64,000 bases of DNA from JABWBD01 sp040768665 (GCA_040768665.1 JAXGMN010000018.1:62001-126000), one strand, 5' to 3'. Shown: positions 7,501 through 17,198, counted from the first letter of the stretch. Notes: generated by a model not told the origin, from the sequence alone. A program made the numbers and translations.

Positions 7501-8259
7501 CTACGGTCTCGGATGGCCGACCGGCGCCGGGATGTCAGAACGAACTACACCCGCGGCGTCCGTTACCCGGTGCAGATCCGGCAGAACCTGGGGCGTGAGG
7601 ATTCCAAGAGAGAAATAAATCCGCATCATCTGCTCGGCCGACATGTCGATGCTGGTCAGTCGATCGACCGGGACAAAAAGGACATAGCCGGTCATCGGTA
7701 CGGGCGCAGTCGGCACGTAGACGACACGATAATCCCGGTCGTTAAAGCGATAAATCTCCGGCGACGCCATCAGCGCTAGAATGCCGCCGCCCGGCGTGTC
7801 GCCCAAGGTACAGAACACAACGCTCATCGCCTTGAGCTCACGGCTGTCGTCCTTTCGCAAAATCCGAACAAGTTGCGTCGAGGTGCGGTAGATGCCCTTG
7901 ACGACTGGGATGGAGTTCACCGCGGTTTCGAAAACTCGCACAATCCGGCTGCGGGCCATGGATTTCGTGAGGACCCCCAGAAGCCAGATCGCCGTGAGCA
8001 CCAGCACCCAACCGATGATTTGGGCGGTTAGCTTATCCGTCGCGAAATTCAGCCCCACGGACTCCAGGGTCCTGCCAACCGAACTACGCGGCCCGAGCAG
8101 GTCTTGGAGATGGCGGACCACCCACCCGATGATCGCCACGGTAATGGCAATCGGCAAGATGGCAAACAAGCCGGAGAGGAAGGTGGAAAGAATTCCGTCA
8201 GTCCACGACCAGAAGATGGTCTGCTTGACGGATTCGGGGCTTAAGGATTCGCGGTTCAT
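7501..8259 (-). CDS. DUF502 family membrane protein
   Basis: 252 residues. Two hydrophobic stretches, about residues 24-48 (FLSGLFAILPIAITVAIIGW) and 79-98 (IIGWVLVLTAIWLLGVLT), are followed by the DUF502 soluble part with PVVKGIYRTSTQLVRIL, the acyl-like SVVFCTLGDTPGGGILALMA, and VPTAPVPMTGYVLFVPVDRLTSIDMSAEQMMRIYFSLGI. The family is widespread in bacteria and plants (the LIKE-COV proteins) but its molecular role is not established in bacteria. It converges with hemY, with only 35 bases between stops. Confidence 0.85.
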   Translation of the reverse strand: MNRESLSPESVKQTIFWSWTDGILSTFLSGLFAILPIAITVAIIGWVVRHLQDLLGPRSSVGRTLESVGLNFATDKLTAQIIGWVLVLTAIWLLGVLTKSMARSRIVRVFETAVNSIPVVKGIYRTSTQLVRILRKDDSRELKAMSVVFCTLGDTPGGGILALMASPEIYRFNDRDYRVVYVPTAPVPMTGYVLFVPVDRLTSIDMSAEQMMRIYFSLGILTPQVLPDLHRVTDAAGVVRSDIPAPVGHPRP

Positions 8260-8440
8260 CGCCTAAAAAGGTTTGAGCTGCCCCTCGTCTTAAGGGGGCA
8301 CGAGTACAAGCCAGCGGCATGCAGCATGCAAGATCCTCGGCCCAGGGCTCCATCGGAGGATCCGCCTATCTCTATCATACCAGAGAAATCCGCTGGCACG
8401 CCTAGTGCAGTTTTTCAGCAACCACCCGCCACGATTTCAA

Positions 8441-8462
8441 AAGGCTCAGCAGCCGGGCTGCT
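8441..8462 (-). terminator. possible terminator of the SDR gene
   Basis: Downstream of the SDR stop on the minus strand, AGCAGC-CCG-GCTGCT (8448-8462) can fold into a short hairpin followed by GAGCCTTTTGA. The stem is only six pairs and the T run is weak, so this is tentative. Confidence 0.35.
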
Positions 8463-8514
8463 TGATGTTCCGGCGGGTCGTTTTTTTCCAGCGGCGGGAA
8501 GTCGTCGCCAGCGG

Positions 8515-9273
8515 TTACGCGATTCGCATCGTCAGCCCACCGTCGACCGTGACGTTTTCGCCAGTTATGTAGTCGTTGCGGGCCAACTGGACGATCATTT
8601 CAGCGATATGCTCAGGGTGGCCGTGACGGCCCAAGGGGATGCGCTGTTGGACGTTCCGTTTTCGTTGCTCTTCGCTCAGCATGCCGGTCAGGTCGTGGAA
8701 CTCCGTCTCGATCACTCCGGGGGCAACGCAGTTGACGCGGATATTGTGCGGCGCCAAGTCCCGGGCGAGTCCCCGTGTGATTTGAAGGACGGCGCCCTTG
8801 ACCGCCTGATAGCCGAGGATGCCGGGACAGCCGCGGATTCCGGCAACCGACGAAACCAGGATGATCGCCCCTTCCTTCTTTTCCCGCATTCGCGGCACAG
8901 CCGCGCGGCAGAGATGATAAATTGCGTGGACATGGACGTCGAAGCCGTGATACCAGTCTTCGGGGGAGACACCCAGAACGTCGCCCATGACCGGTCCTCC
9001 GGCCGCGTGGAGCAGCACGCCGATCGAGCCGAGCCGGCGGAAGGTTTCTTCCACCGCACGGGTGTTATCCTCCGGCCTGGCACAATCCGCGACGATCATT
9101 TCGCACCGCCGCCCTGCCGACTCAATCGCCTTGAGGGTCTCTTGAGCCCGCGCGTCGTTCCGGCGGGCGACAATCGCCACGTCCATTCCCTCCCGGGCAA
9201 AAGCAATGGCGCCGGCGGCGCCGATGCCACGAGTTCCGCCGGTAATAAGGGCGACCTTGTCTTTCAGATCCAC
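8515..9273 (-). CDS. short-chain dehydrogenase/reductase (SDR)
   Basis: Classical SDR of 252 residues. The cofactor motif TGGTRGIG lies near residue 12, the NNAG-equivalent is HAAGGP, and the catalytic Ser-Tyr-Lys are in ILVSSVAGIRG and GYQAVKGAV (YxxxK). The end DYITGENVTVDGGLTMRIA is standard for FabG-like members, but the substrate is unknown, so no fabG label is given. I chose the GTG at 9273 (VDLKDKVALITGG) because GGAGG lies five bases upstream. The longer frame to 9474 adds 67 residues without family resemblance. The 338-base gap to the next gene holds a TTGACA at 9521 but no convincing -10. Confidence 0.87.
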   Translation of the reverse strand: MDLKDKVALITGGTRGIGAAGAIAFAREGMDVAIVARRNDARAQETLKAIESAGRRCEMIVADCARPEDNTRAVEETFRRLGSIGVLLHAAGGPVMGDVLGVSPEDWYHGFDVHVHAIYHLCRAAVPRMREKKEGAIILVSSVAGIRGCPGILGYQAVKGAVLQITRGLARDLAPHNIRVNCVAPGVIETEFHDLTGMLSEEQRKRNVQQRIPLGRHGHPEHIAEMIVQLARNDYITGENVTVDGGLTMRIA

Positions 9274-9611
9274 GGTGGCCTCCGCTTTGCGCGAGGATTG
9301 GGTCAGTGTCCGCGGCTGAGCCACTGCACACGGCCGGTTGCGACGTCGTATTTCCCGGCCAGAATTTGCCTCGCAGACCATAACCGATGACCCAATTTCT
9401 ATTTTGCGTCCAGGCTGCGAATTGCACAAGACGCCCCTTCCGCAGGGTGTTGCGCCCAAACTGGGCATGCCCAAAAACGGGTTTGGCCGCTAGATCAACG
9501 AACGTCACCTTCTGGCGTTCTTGACAGGGGCACTTGCGGCAGTTGAAGATGGTTGCACGAGTGGGCGCCTGTTGACGTTTGACCAGTCCTGCAACGACCT
9601 AGGAGAAAAAT

Positions 9612-12551
9612 ATGATCAGCCGCCTCCGGCTTCGAGCGATCGCGATTGGGGCATTTTGGGCCTTCAGCAGCGTCTGGCTGCTTTCTTGGATCGGCCCGGG
9701 GAACGCGTACGGGGCGGCCGACCGCCCGGTCGCCCAGGCCATTGTCGCGGACCAGGACTTTGCGAATCCACCCGACCAATATAAGCCGTGGGTGTATTGG
9801 TGGTGGCTGAAGGCGAACGTGACGCGGGAGTCGATTACTCGCGACCTTGAGGAGATGAAGAAGAAGGGCGTGGGCGGGCTGCTGATGTTCGACGCCCGCG
9901 GCTACCACGAAGATCATGTACCGCCGCCCGAGAGCCGGACGGAGTTCATGAGCCCCGAGTGGCGGCGGATGCTCAAGTTCGGCATGGAAGAGGCCGGCCG
10001 GGTGGGGCTGGAGATGAGCGTGAATCTGAGCAGTTGCGCGGGGGCGTTGAAGGGCCCGTGGCACGTCGGCGACGACACTCCAAAGAAGCTGGTCTGGGCG
10101 ACCATGGAAGTGGCCGGCCCCAAGCAACTCCGTATCGCGTTGCCGCAAGAGGACTGGGGACGGTTCTGGGATGTCGCCGTGGTCGCGGCGAAGCGTGCGG
10201 ACGCCAAGGGTGAAGCGCCTGAGAAACCCGTCGTTCACGAGGTCGTCAACCTTGCGGAAAGGGTGGATGGGAACAAGCAACTCGCGTGGGAGGTGCCGCC
10301 TGGAAAATGGGCAATCATCCGTTTCGCCTGTGTTCCGATGGAAGGACATGAGTACGACGTCGATATCCTTGATCCTAAGGCCGTTGAGGGGCATTTCGAC
10401 CGGATGGGCCGGGCACTGCTTGAGGACGCGGGCTCGCTGGCCGGCAAGACCCTTACGCACTTCTACAGCGTGAGCTGGGAAGGAGCGGCGCCGACCTGGA
10501 CGCTCGGCCTGGACCGCGAATTCCAGAAATACCGCGGCTACGCGATTCACGACTACCTGCCGGTCCTGGCGGGAATGATGGTCCAGAACGCGGAGGTCAC
10601 CGAGCGGTTCCTGGTCGACTACCACAAGACGCTCAGCGACTGCTTCATGAACAACTTCTATGGCAAGCTCCGCGAGCTTTGCCACGCGGCCGGGCTCGAG
10701 TGGCATTCGGAGTCGGGCGGGCCGTGGAATCGGACCATCGCGAGCTTCGAGAACGCCGACCAGATGGCCTTTCTCGCGCGCAACGACATGCCCCAGGGCG
10801 AGTTCTGGTGGCCGAAACGGGGACTGAACCGCCCGCCGGCGATCACGGCCCACATCTACGGAAAGCGGCGCGCGGCGGCGGAGGCGTTTACCCACATGCG
10901 GAAGCACTGGTCGGCCTACCCGGCGACACTCAAGCCGGAGGCCGATGCCGCGTTTTGCGATGGCGTGAACCACCTGATCTGGCACACCTTCGCCGCGTCG
11001 CCCAAGGAGTTCGGCAAGCCGGGAATCGTCTACTTCGCCGGCACGCACCTGAACCCGAACGTCACCTGGTGGGATCAGGCGGGCGAATTCCTCGCGTATC
11101 TCGCGCGGTGCCAGTACCTGCTGCAGCAGGGCAAGTTTGTCGCCGATGTTTGCGCCTATACGGGCGATTCGCCCTACTTGCACTGGGGCCGCGGCGAGAA
11201 GTGGGGCGAAAAGCCGTCGCTCGTGCTGGGTGGGGGCTACGCGTTCGACTTGGTGAACACCGAGGTGCTGCTTGAGCGGATGTCGGTTGAGGGCGGCGAA
11301 CTCGTTCTGCCTGACGGTATGCGCTATCGTATGCTGGTGGTCGACCTCGGCAGCGAGGCGGTGCCGCCGGAGGCCGTGAAGAAGATCGCCGAACTCGCCA
11401 AGGCGGGAGCGACGGTCGTGCTCGGAGGGCGGCGGCCCGAGCGGTCGCCGGGACTGCGCAACTACCCGGCGTGCGACGACGAGGTCCGCCGACTGGCCGC
11501 CGAACTTTGGGGCGATAGGGGTGGGCAGCCGGATGCACGCTCGCCGGGCAACGGCACGATCCTGGCCGGAATGGACATGGACCAGGCTCTGCAGCGGATG
11601 GGCATTGCCCCGGACTTCACCGGCCCGTGGGACTACATCCACCGGCGCGCGGGGGATGCCGAAATCTACTACGTCGCTGGCTCGGGCGAGGCGGAGTGCA
11701 TTTTCCGCGTTGAGGGCATGGAGCCGGAGTTCTGGAATCCGGCGACCGGCGAGATCCGCGACGCCGTGCAATACCGGACGAGCGAGGACGGGCGGACAAT
11801 CGTGCCGATCGCGTTGCCGGAAAATGGCTCGACTTTCGTCGTATTCCGGCGTCCGGCGGAGAAACGCCATCTGGTATCGATCTCTGCTCCGCAGCGAATG
11901 CTGGAGATCGCGGCCCGGACCAAGGGCGGAGCGCGCGTCCGCTTCTGGCAAAACGGCTCATGCCGGCTTGAGACCTGCGAAAAGAGGCCGATCACGGTTG
12001 AGATGCAGGGGATACCGGCTCCGAACGAAATAGCAGGCCCCTGGACGGTCGATTTCGTGCCGGGCGTGGGCGAACCGAAGTCGGTCACGATGGAGAAGCT
12101 CGTCGCGTGGAACGAGCATTCCGACGAGGCGATCAAATACTTCTCCGGGAAAGCGACGTACCGCAACACATTCGAACTCGACGCCAATCAGGCACGGAAG
12201 CCGATTCGCGTGCACTTTGGCGAGGTTGGGCAGATTGGCGAAGTGCGGGTCAACGGAAAGCGGCTGGGAGTGATTTGGACGGAACCCTGGACCGTAGATC
12301 TCACGGGCATGGTTAAACCAGGCAAAAATCAGCTTGAGATCGACGTGACGAACGTTTGGGCGAACCGCCTGATCGGCGACGCCCGGCTGCCCGAGGAGAG
12401 ACGCCTGACCAAGACGAATCTGGCGCTTCACCGAGAGCCCGTCAAGATCCGGGCGTTTCAGGGATACACCTCGGAAGACCCGCTCATTCGTTCGGGCCTC
12501 TCAGGGCCGGTGCGGCTCGAGTTCGGGGACGAACGGGTGGTGGAGTTCTGA
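9612..12551 (+). CDS. exported glycoside hydrolase, GH106 alpha-L-rhamnosidase-like
   Basis: 979 residues with an N-terminal signal peptide (hydrophobic stretch about residues 8-30, cleavage probably near AYGAAD). The mature start FANPPDQYKPWVYWWWLKANVTRESITRDLEEMKKKGVGGLLMFDA is the signature opening of GH106, enzymes removing alpha-L-rhamnose from plant or algal polysaccharides. The central barrel includes FYSVSWEGAAPTWTLGL, GLEWHSESGGPW and VNHLIWHTFAASP. The C-terminal third has a beta-sandwich (VHFGEVGQIGEVRVNGKRLGVIWTEPW) resembling GH2-type sugar-binding domains. GGAG six bases before the ATG supports the start. No SusC/SusD pair is nearby; likely periplasmic or surface enzyme. Substrate specificity is inferred from family only. 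Confidence 0.85.
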   Translation: MISRLRLRAIAIGAFWAFSSVWLLSWIGPGNAYGAADRPVAQAIVADQDFANPPDQYKPWVYWWWLKANVTRESITRDLEEMKKKGVGGLLMFDARGYHEDHVPPPESRTEFMSPEWRRMLKFGMEEAGRVGLEMSVNLSSCAGALKGPWHVGDDTPKKLVWATMEVAGPKQLRIALPQEDWGRFWDVAVVAAKRADAKGEAPEKPVVHEVVNLAERVDGNKQLAWEVPPGKWAIIRFACVPMEGHEYDVDILDPKAVEGHFDRMGRALLEDAGSLAGKTLTHFYSVSWEGAAPTWTLGLDREFQKYRGYAIHDYLPVLAGMMVQNAEVTERFLVDYHKTLSDCFMNNFYGKLRELCHAAGLEWHSESGGPWNRTIASFENADQMAFLARNDMPQGEFWWPKRGLNRPPAITAHIYGKRRAAAEAFTHMRKHWSAYPATLKPEADAAFCDGVNHLIWHTFAASPKEFGKPGIVYFAGTHLNPNVTWWDQAGEFLAYLARCQYLLQQGKFVADVCAYTGDSPYLHWGRGEKWGEKPSLVLGGGYAFDLVNTEVLLERMSVEGGELVLPDGMRYRMLVVDLGSEAVPPEAVKKIAELAKAGATVVLGGRRPERSPGLRNYPACDDEVRRLAAELWGDRGGQPDARSPGNGTILAGMDMDQALQRMGIAPDFTGPWDYIHRRAGDAEIYYVAGSGEAECIFRVEGMEPEFWNPATGEIRDAVQYRTSEDGRTIVPIALPENGSTFVVFRRPAEKRHLVSISAPQRMLEIAARTKGGARVRFWQNGSCRLETCEKRPITVEMQGIPAPNEIAGPWTVDFVPGVGEPKSVTMEKLVAWNEHSDEAIKYFSGKATYRNTFELDANQARKPIRVHFGEVGQIGEVRVNGKRLGVIWTEPWTVDLTGMVKPGKNQLEIDVTNVWANRLIGDARLPEERRLTKTNLALHREPVKIRAFQGYTSEDPLIRSGLSGPVRLEFGDERVVEF

Positions 12552-12594
12552 CCCAGGCGGTGGCATAGCAACTGCCTCCTCACTGGCGTCGCTG

Positions 12595-13884
12595 TTATCG
12601 GCCAATACAGTAGATCGCCTTGTCGGTACGCAGCAGCAACTGGTTTTCGGAAACGACGATCGAGGCGTTGGTCCGGGTCTTGTCGCCTTCGAGCACGTTT
12701 ACGGCAAGCTGCTTGAATTTCGGCGCGGCCGCCAGCACGTACGTGCCGTTTTCTTGGGACGGCGCATAGAGCTTTCCGTCGGCGGCGGTGACCGAGGAAT
12801 AAATGAGCCCGGGGCGAGGTTCGAGCCGCTCTTCGTAAACGACCTCGCCCGTCGTGGCGTCGAGGCAGTACGCCATGCCGCGGGATTCGTGGAACCAGTA
12901 AAGATGTCCGTCGAGGTAGACCGGCGACGACACGTTGGATCCCTTGCCGGTCGTCCAAAGGACATGCGAATCGGTCACGTCGCCGCGGCCGCCGGCGCGG
13001 ACGGCAATGGCGGTGTTCTTTCGGCCGCCGATCGCATAGACGACGTCGCCGTGTGCGACCAAGGTAGGACAGATGTACCCGTCCGGAATGCCTTCGCAAT
13101 TCCAGAGTTCTTCGCCCGTCTTGGGATCCAGTCCGAGGATCTTGCGAGGAGTGTTCAGGGCCACTTCCTGCTTGCCGCCCACGTCAACGAGAACGGGCGA
13201 ACTCCAGCAACTCTTGATGTCCGGCTTTCGCCAGACCTCCTTGCCGGTCGCCTTGTCCAGTCCGACGAGCGATTTGCTCTCCACGCTGGCGTTGACGATT
13301 ACCAGGTCGCCGGCCAACAGCGGCGACGTGCCGGACCCCCAGCCGTGTGTGCCGGAGCCGACGTCGGCCGTCCAGATCACGTTGCCGTCGAGATCGAAAC
13401 AGAAAACTCCCGAGATCCCGAAGAAGACGTAAAGGTGCCGTCCGTCGCTTGCCGGCGTGCTGGAAGCATAGCCGTGGCGAGAGTTGTTGCCCGGCTGATA
13501 TTCCGATTCGGGCATCTTGGCCTTAAACGCCTTCGACCAATGGACCTTCCCCGTCTTGCGATCGAGGCAAATGATATAGCGGACGAGGCGATCCATGTCG
13601 CCGGGATCGTCGATCGATTCGGCGTAGCCCGAGTAGGATGTCAGATAGATCCGCGAGCCGACAACGACCGGGCTTGAGGTGCCGGGGCCCGGAAGATCCT
13701 GCTTCCAGACAAGGTTGGTGTTGGAGTTCCAGGTAGTCGGGAGGTCCTTCGCCTCAGCCGTCCCTGTCCTGTCGGGTCCGCGGAAGCCGGTCCAGTCCTT
13801 GGCGGGTGTAAGGCCGGGGAGACCCACGGTGAGGCCTATGCATGTGCTGAGTGTCCACAGCGCAGGATACGTTCGAGTTCGCAT
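12595..13884 (-). CDS. exported PQQ-type beta-propeller repeat protein
   Basis: 429 residues with a signal peptide (MRTRTYPALWTLSTCIGLTV) and a mature start WTGFRGPDRTGTAEAKDLPTTW, the usual opening of planctomycete PQQ-like propeller proteins. Repeats of the type LDKATGKEVWRK, LDPKTGEELWNCEG and LDATTGEVVYEE mark the blades. It resembles BamB in fold, but lacks a lipobox and is unlikely to be a true BamB. No residues identify an enzymatic function. ATG at 13884 is preferred over the longer frame to 13917 because the signal peptide starts there and AGGA lies upstream. It converges with the GH106 gene (43 bases). Confidence 0.85.
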   Translation of the reverse strand: MRTRTYPALWTLSTCIGLTVGLPGLTPAKDWTGFRGPDRTGTAEAKDLPTTWNSNTNLVWKQDLPGPGTSSPVVVGSRIYLTSYSGYAESIDDPGDMDRLVRYIICLDRKTGKVHWSKAFKAKMPESEYQPGNNSRHGYASSTPASDGRHLYVFFGISGVFCFDLDGNVIWTADVGSGTHGWGSGTSPLLAGDLVIVNASVESKSLVGLDKATGKEVWRKPDIKSCWSSPVLVDVGGKQEVALNTPRKILGLDPKTGEELWNCEGIPDGYICPTLVAHGDVVYAIGGRKNTAIAVRAGGRGDVTDSHVLWTTGKGSNVSSPVYLDGHLYWFHESRGMAYCLDATTGEVVYEERLEPRPGLIYSSVTAADGKLYAPSQENGTYVLAAAPKFKQLAVNVLEGDKTRTNASIVVSENQLLLRTDKAIYCIGR

Positions 13885-13972
13885 GGAGAGTTTCCTGAGG
13901 GGATCTGAAGGAACCAAAGCAGAACGATTGTGAGTTGATGCGAGGTCACGATTGCGGGCAGTCGTCCGCCGG

Positions 13973-14884
13973 TCAGCCTCGCCGCTCGAAGGCCATTCTC
14001 AGCAGCCGGGCGACCAAATCATCGAAGGCGATTCCAATGCGCGCTGCGGCCTTGGGCAACAGACTGTGATCCGTGAAGCCGGGGATCGTATTGATCTCCA
14101 ACAGGTGCAGTCCGCCGGCAAGGTCGGCGATGAAATCGACCCGACCGTAATCGCGGCATCCGAGCGATTGGAACGCCTGGAGGGCCAACTCCTGTGCCCG
14201 GCGATAGGTCGGCGGGTCGATGTCGGGATCGAACACGTACTCCGTATCGTCTCGCCGATACTTGGCTTCGAAGTCGTAGAATGCCGCCTTGGGCCGGATT
14301 TCGATGATCGGGAGAGCCTCGTTGCCGAGTACGCCTACCGTCAGTTCCGGTCCGCGAAGCTGCTTCTCGACGAGCACTCTGCCGTAGCGCTGAACCGCCT
14401 CGCGGACGGTCGTCTGGAGTTCGTCGGGCGTGCTGCACAACCGCACGCCGATGCTGCTCCCCTCGCAGAGCGGCTTGACCACAACCGGGGGAGCCGGATA
14501 CTGGCCCGCATCCAGGTCCGCCCCGGGACCGACGCACACCCAGGGGGCCGTTGGAAGCCCGTCGGTCTGCCACTGCCGCTTACTCGCATCCTTGTCGATG
14601 GCGATCCGCGAAGCGGCCGCATCGCAGCCGACGTAGGCAAGCCCGCGCCGTTCCAGCGCGGCCTGCACTTGGCCATCCTCGCCGAACTCGCCGTGTAACA
14701 CGGGAAAGACCACGTCAGCGGGGACATCCAGTGCACTCAGGTCGTCGGGACCGATATCCGATTCGACGACGCGGCAACCGAGCCTGAGGCAGGCGGCGGC
14801 AACGGCGGCACCGCCGGCAAGGCTCACTTCTCTTTCGGCCGAGGGGCCGCCACGGAGGACTGTGACCTGCAACTCTTCGAACAA
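13973..14884 (-). CDS. ddl: D-alanine--D-alanine ligase
   Basis: ATP-grasp ligase forming D-Ala-D-Ala for peptidoglycan. Diagnostic pieces are GGPSAEREVSLAGG at the N-terminus, VFPVLHGEFGEDGQVQAALE, VVKPLCEGSSIGV, VEKQLRGPELTVGVLG and the metal-binding GGLHLLEINTIPGFTDHSLLPKAA near the end. About 303 residues, the usual size. The start is a TTG at 14884 with GGAG eight bases upstream; no ATG lies closer to the first strand. Its presence fits the peptidoglycan wall now accepted for planctomycetes. No other cell-wall genes are adjacent. Confidence 0.93.
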   Translation of the reverse strand: MFEELQVTVLRGGPSAEREVSLAGGAAVAAACLRLGCRVVESDIGPDDLSALDVPADVVFPVLHGEFGEDGQVQAALERRGLAYVGCDAAASRIAIDKDASKRQWQTDGLPTAPWVCVGPGADLDAGQYPAPPVVVKPLCEGSSIGVRLCSTPDELQTTVREAVQRYGRVLVEKQLRGPELTVGVLGNEALPIIEIRPKAAFYDFEAKYRRDDTEYVFDPDIDPPTYRRAQELALQAFQSLGCRDYGRVDFIADLAGGLHLLEINTIPGFTDHSLLPKAAARIGIAFDDLVARLLRMAFERRG

Positions 14885-14936
14885 GGCTTAAGCTCCGGAT
14901 TCCGACGAACGGCCGAGGGGACAATTCCCTTCCATA

Positions 14937-15893
14937 TCAGCTCTCGCTCACACCCACCTCGCGCATCGTCGCTCGCAAGTGGTCCAGGGCCTGCTTGTAG
15001 TCTTTCGAACCGACGTACTCGAGGATCATCGGCGCCGCCGGCGTGCGCTGGCTGGCCAGTTCGACGAACTTTCGATAATCGAGATCACCCTGCCCCGCCG
15101 GCACACCTCGCTGGGTGTGGAGCTTGCGATCCTTGCCGTGGAGACAGTCGATCCACGGGCCGAGCTGGCCGAACATCTCATCGAGATCGTTCAACTCAAG
15201 CAGGTTTGCGGGGTCCAACAGAGCGCGGATCCTCGGCGAGTCGACCTCCTCCAGAAAAACCCGCGTTCGCTTGGCCGAGGCGAAGAAGCTGCCAAAGTAC
15301 GGCTCGAAGAGCACCGTGGCGTCGTGACGGTCTGCGATCCTGGCGAGTTCGCGGGCGGTTGCGACCATCGTTTTCCAGACCTCTTCCCGGAAATCGTAGG
15401 ACAGTCCGGTGTGCGGCTCGGGCGGGTAGTAATGGCCCGCCTCGGAGATGAAGCGGCCGACGCCCATCTGGCGTCCCACCTCCATCATCGCCTCGAAATA
15501 CGTCAGGTTCGCTTTTCGCTCCTCGGGATCCGGGTGAATCAGGTTGGTGTAGACCCCGATGCTGTGGATGGTGATGCCGGCCGACCGATATGTATCGGCA
15601 ATGGCCTTGGATCGGTCGGGGGTCAGGTCGGACAGGTCGTTTCGCCCGTTGTACTTCCAGTACTTGCTGTCCGACTGCGTGAGGAAGAGTTGGATGGTGC
15701 GGATCTTCGCACTCTTCAATTCCTCCGCGAGTTGGGCGTTGGTCCGGTCCGTAAATCCCGTGGTCGCGATTCCCACGGTCAGCCGGCGCGGCTGCGCAGC
15801 TTGGGCTTGCGAGAACGCCTGGGAGGCGCCAACCAGCGGCAATGCGGCGGTGGCCCCAAGCAGACTTCGACGGGTGATTCGGTCGGTAGGCAT
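14937..15893 (-). CDS. Tat-exported sugar phosphate isomerase/epimerase-like TIM-barrel protein
   Basis: 318 residues. The N-terminus RITRRSLLGATAALPLVG is a twin-arginine signal, so the protein is probably exported folded. The rest matches the xylose-isomerase-like TIM barrel (AP endonuclease 2 family): ITIHSIGVYTNL, FISEAGHYYPPEPHTG, TVLFEPYFGSFF, RIRALLDPANLLELND, CLHGKDRKL and MILEYVGSKDY, giving plausible metal-ligand Glu/Asp/His positions. Such exported members are abundant in planctomycetes; substrates are mostly unknown, many acting on inositols or keto-sugars. Neighbours do not narrow this down. Confidence 0.85.
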   Translation of the reverse strand: MPTDRITRRSLLGATAALPLVGASQAFSQAQAAQPRRLTVGIATTGFTDRTNAQLAEELKSAKIRTIQLFLTQSDSKYWKYNGRNDLSDLTPDRSKAIADTYRSAGITIHSIGVYTNLIHPDPEERKANLTYFEAMMEVGRQMGVGRFISEAGHYYPPEPHTGLSYDFREEVWKTMVATARELARIADRHDATVLFEPYFGSFFASAKRTRVFLEEVDSPRIRALLDPANLLELNDLDEMFGQLGPWIDCLHGKDRKLHTQRGVPAGQGDLDYRKFVELASQRTPAAPMILEYVGSKDYKQALDHLRATMREVGVSES

Positions 15894-16022
15894 GATTCAC
15901 TTGTGCGGTGGGTGGATGATTCATGCCGGTATTCTCCCGGCCGCCAACCGGTCCGTCAAGCATTCGCGGGCGGATCGTTCGAAGAAGACGACGCCGGCCT
16001 CCTAAGCGGCCAGGAACCATCT

Positions 16023-16058
16023 ATCACCCCCGGCTGCTCGGAGGCAGCCGGGGGTGAT
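16023..16058 (-). terminator. strong hairpin downstream of the DUF2784 gene
   Basis: A perfect 15-base-pair stem, ATCACCCCCGGCTGC (16023-16037) against its complement (16044-16058) with a six-base loop, lies 25 bases after the stop of the DUF2784 gene. There is no T tract on either side, so it may be a transcript-stabilising or rho-assisted hairpin rather than a classical terminator. Confidence 0.55.
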
Positions 16059-16082
16059 GGGGATCGTGACGGGATGGAATCA

Positions 16083-16487
16083 TCAGCCGCCCGCATTCCG
16101 CGGCCGGCGGGGAGGAGCCAGGCTCCAAGTGGCCAAGACGAGTGCTCCGAACAGGCAGTACCCCACCGTGAAGACCCACGCCGGGGCTTGGAAAAAGATC
16201 AGTTCATGGGCCCAATAGGCAATAAATCCATCCGGCCGGGGCTCTCCTCCGCCGAGCTTGCGAAGTTCGTTCTCCCAGCTCGTCAGCGGACAGACGATCC
16301 CCAACAGGCTCTCGGCAACGACGACGCCGATCATCACGAGATGGATCGCTCGGAACCAGAAATTACGGATCCACCGCCAGCCAAGCAGTAACCCTACCAG
16401 GATCGCCAAAAGTCCGAAGACCACGAACCCTACGTAGGTGGCATGGACCACAACGACGAGATCGGCAAGAAAGCGGTAGACGTTCAT
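16083..16487 (-). CDS. DUF2784 family small membrane protein
   Basis: 134 residues with four hydrophobic segments, approximately at 5-30, 43-65, 88-100 and 103-122. Family features are RFLADLVVVVHATYVGFVVFG at the start, RWIRNFWFRAIHLVMIG, CPLTSWENELR and FIAYWAHELIFFQAPAW. Function is not established for this family. Lone gene, divergent from the ECF sigma factor; the roughly 190-base divergent region should hold both promoters, but none stands out. Confidence 0.85.
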   Translation of the reverse strand: MNVYRFLADLVVVVHATYVGFVVFGLLAILVGLLLGWRWIRNFWFRAIHLVMIGVVVAESLLGIVCPLTSWENELRKLGGGEPRPDGFIAYWAHELIFFQAPAWVFTVGYCLFGALVLATWSLAPPRRPRNAGG

Positions 16488-16676
16488 CAGTATCTACGAT
16501 CAGTTGGCGCGAATGTTTATTCCCGGCGGATTGGGATTTCGTTGGAGATGAGGGATGCGATGGAAGGTGGGAGGTGGAGCGGGGGCGTGGCTTGCATGCC
16601 GGGCGTTTTCCGGCCTAAACTCGCAATCGCGACTTTTTTGTGACCCCTTTTCCGTCCGGCCGTGCACTCAAAGGGC

Positions 16677-17198
16677 ATGACAGCGGCAACGGCAGATCGG
16701 CAGGCCGAGATGGCCACCCTGGTGCGGGCGCACCAGGCGGGCGTCTGGCGGTATCTGCGTTTTCTCGGGTGCGACCCGGCCGAAGCCGACGACCTGGTGC
16801 AGGAGACGTTTCTGACCGTCTTGCGCGAACCGTTCGAGCTTCGCTCGCCGACTCAGACGGCCGCGTACCTCCGTATGGTCGCCCGGAATCGGCTACTGAT
16901 GGCTCGACGGAAGCAGCGCCGCGTCCCGACGGCAATCGACCTGGAAGCGGCCGAGGCCGTGTGGGCCCGAGTGGCGGGCGAGGACGGCCTGAACCATTAC
17001 CTGGTCGCTTTGAACGACTGCCTGGAAGCGGCGGTCAGCCCCCGCGTCCGCCGGGCGCTGGAGCTGCAGTACCGCGACCGGGCCAGCCGTGCCGAGATCG
17101 CGGCCGCGCTGGACATGGCCGTTGAGGGCGTGAAGACGCTGCTGCGCCGTGCCCGATCTGCTTTGAGGGATTGCGTGGAGAGGAAAGTGGGAAAATGA
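16677..17198 (+). CDS. ECF-type RNA polymerase sigma factor
   Basis: 173 residues. Region 2 is LVRAHQAGVWRYLRFLGCDPAEADDLVQETFLTVL followed by AYLRMVARNRLLMARRKQRR. Region 4 is RRALELQYRDRASRAEIAAALDMAVEGVKTLLRRARSALRDCV, a helix-turn-helix for -35 recognition. There is no region 1 or 3, as expected for ECF factors. The ATG at 16677 has a poorly spaced AAGGG; a GTG at 16662 in the same frame is an alternative. Its stop overlaps the start of the downstream VWA gene (ATGA at 17195-17198), so the two are translationally coupled. Confidence 0.9.
   Translation: MTAATADRQAEMATLVRAHQAGVWRYLRFLGCDPAEADDLVQETFLTVLREPFELRSPTQTAAYLRMVARNRLLMARRKQRRVPTAIDLEAAEAVWARVAGEDGLNHYLVALNDCLEAAVSPRVRRALELQYRDRASRAEIAAALDMAVEGVKTLLRRARSALRDCVERKVGK

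Noticed and set aside
9495..11951. 818-residue minus-strand frame opposite the GH106 gene
   Set aside because: Shadow frame; Arg/His/Pro-rich and without motifs, whereas the plus frame has signal peptide, SD and GH106 blocks.
12595..13884. Calling the PQQ propeller BamB
   Set aside because: No lipobox and typical planctomycete exported propeller start; not a dedicated Bam component on this evidence.
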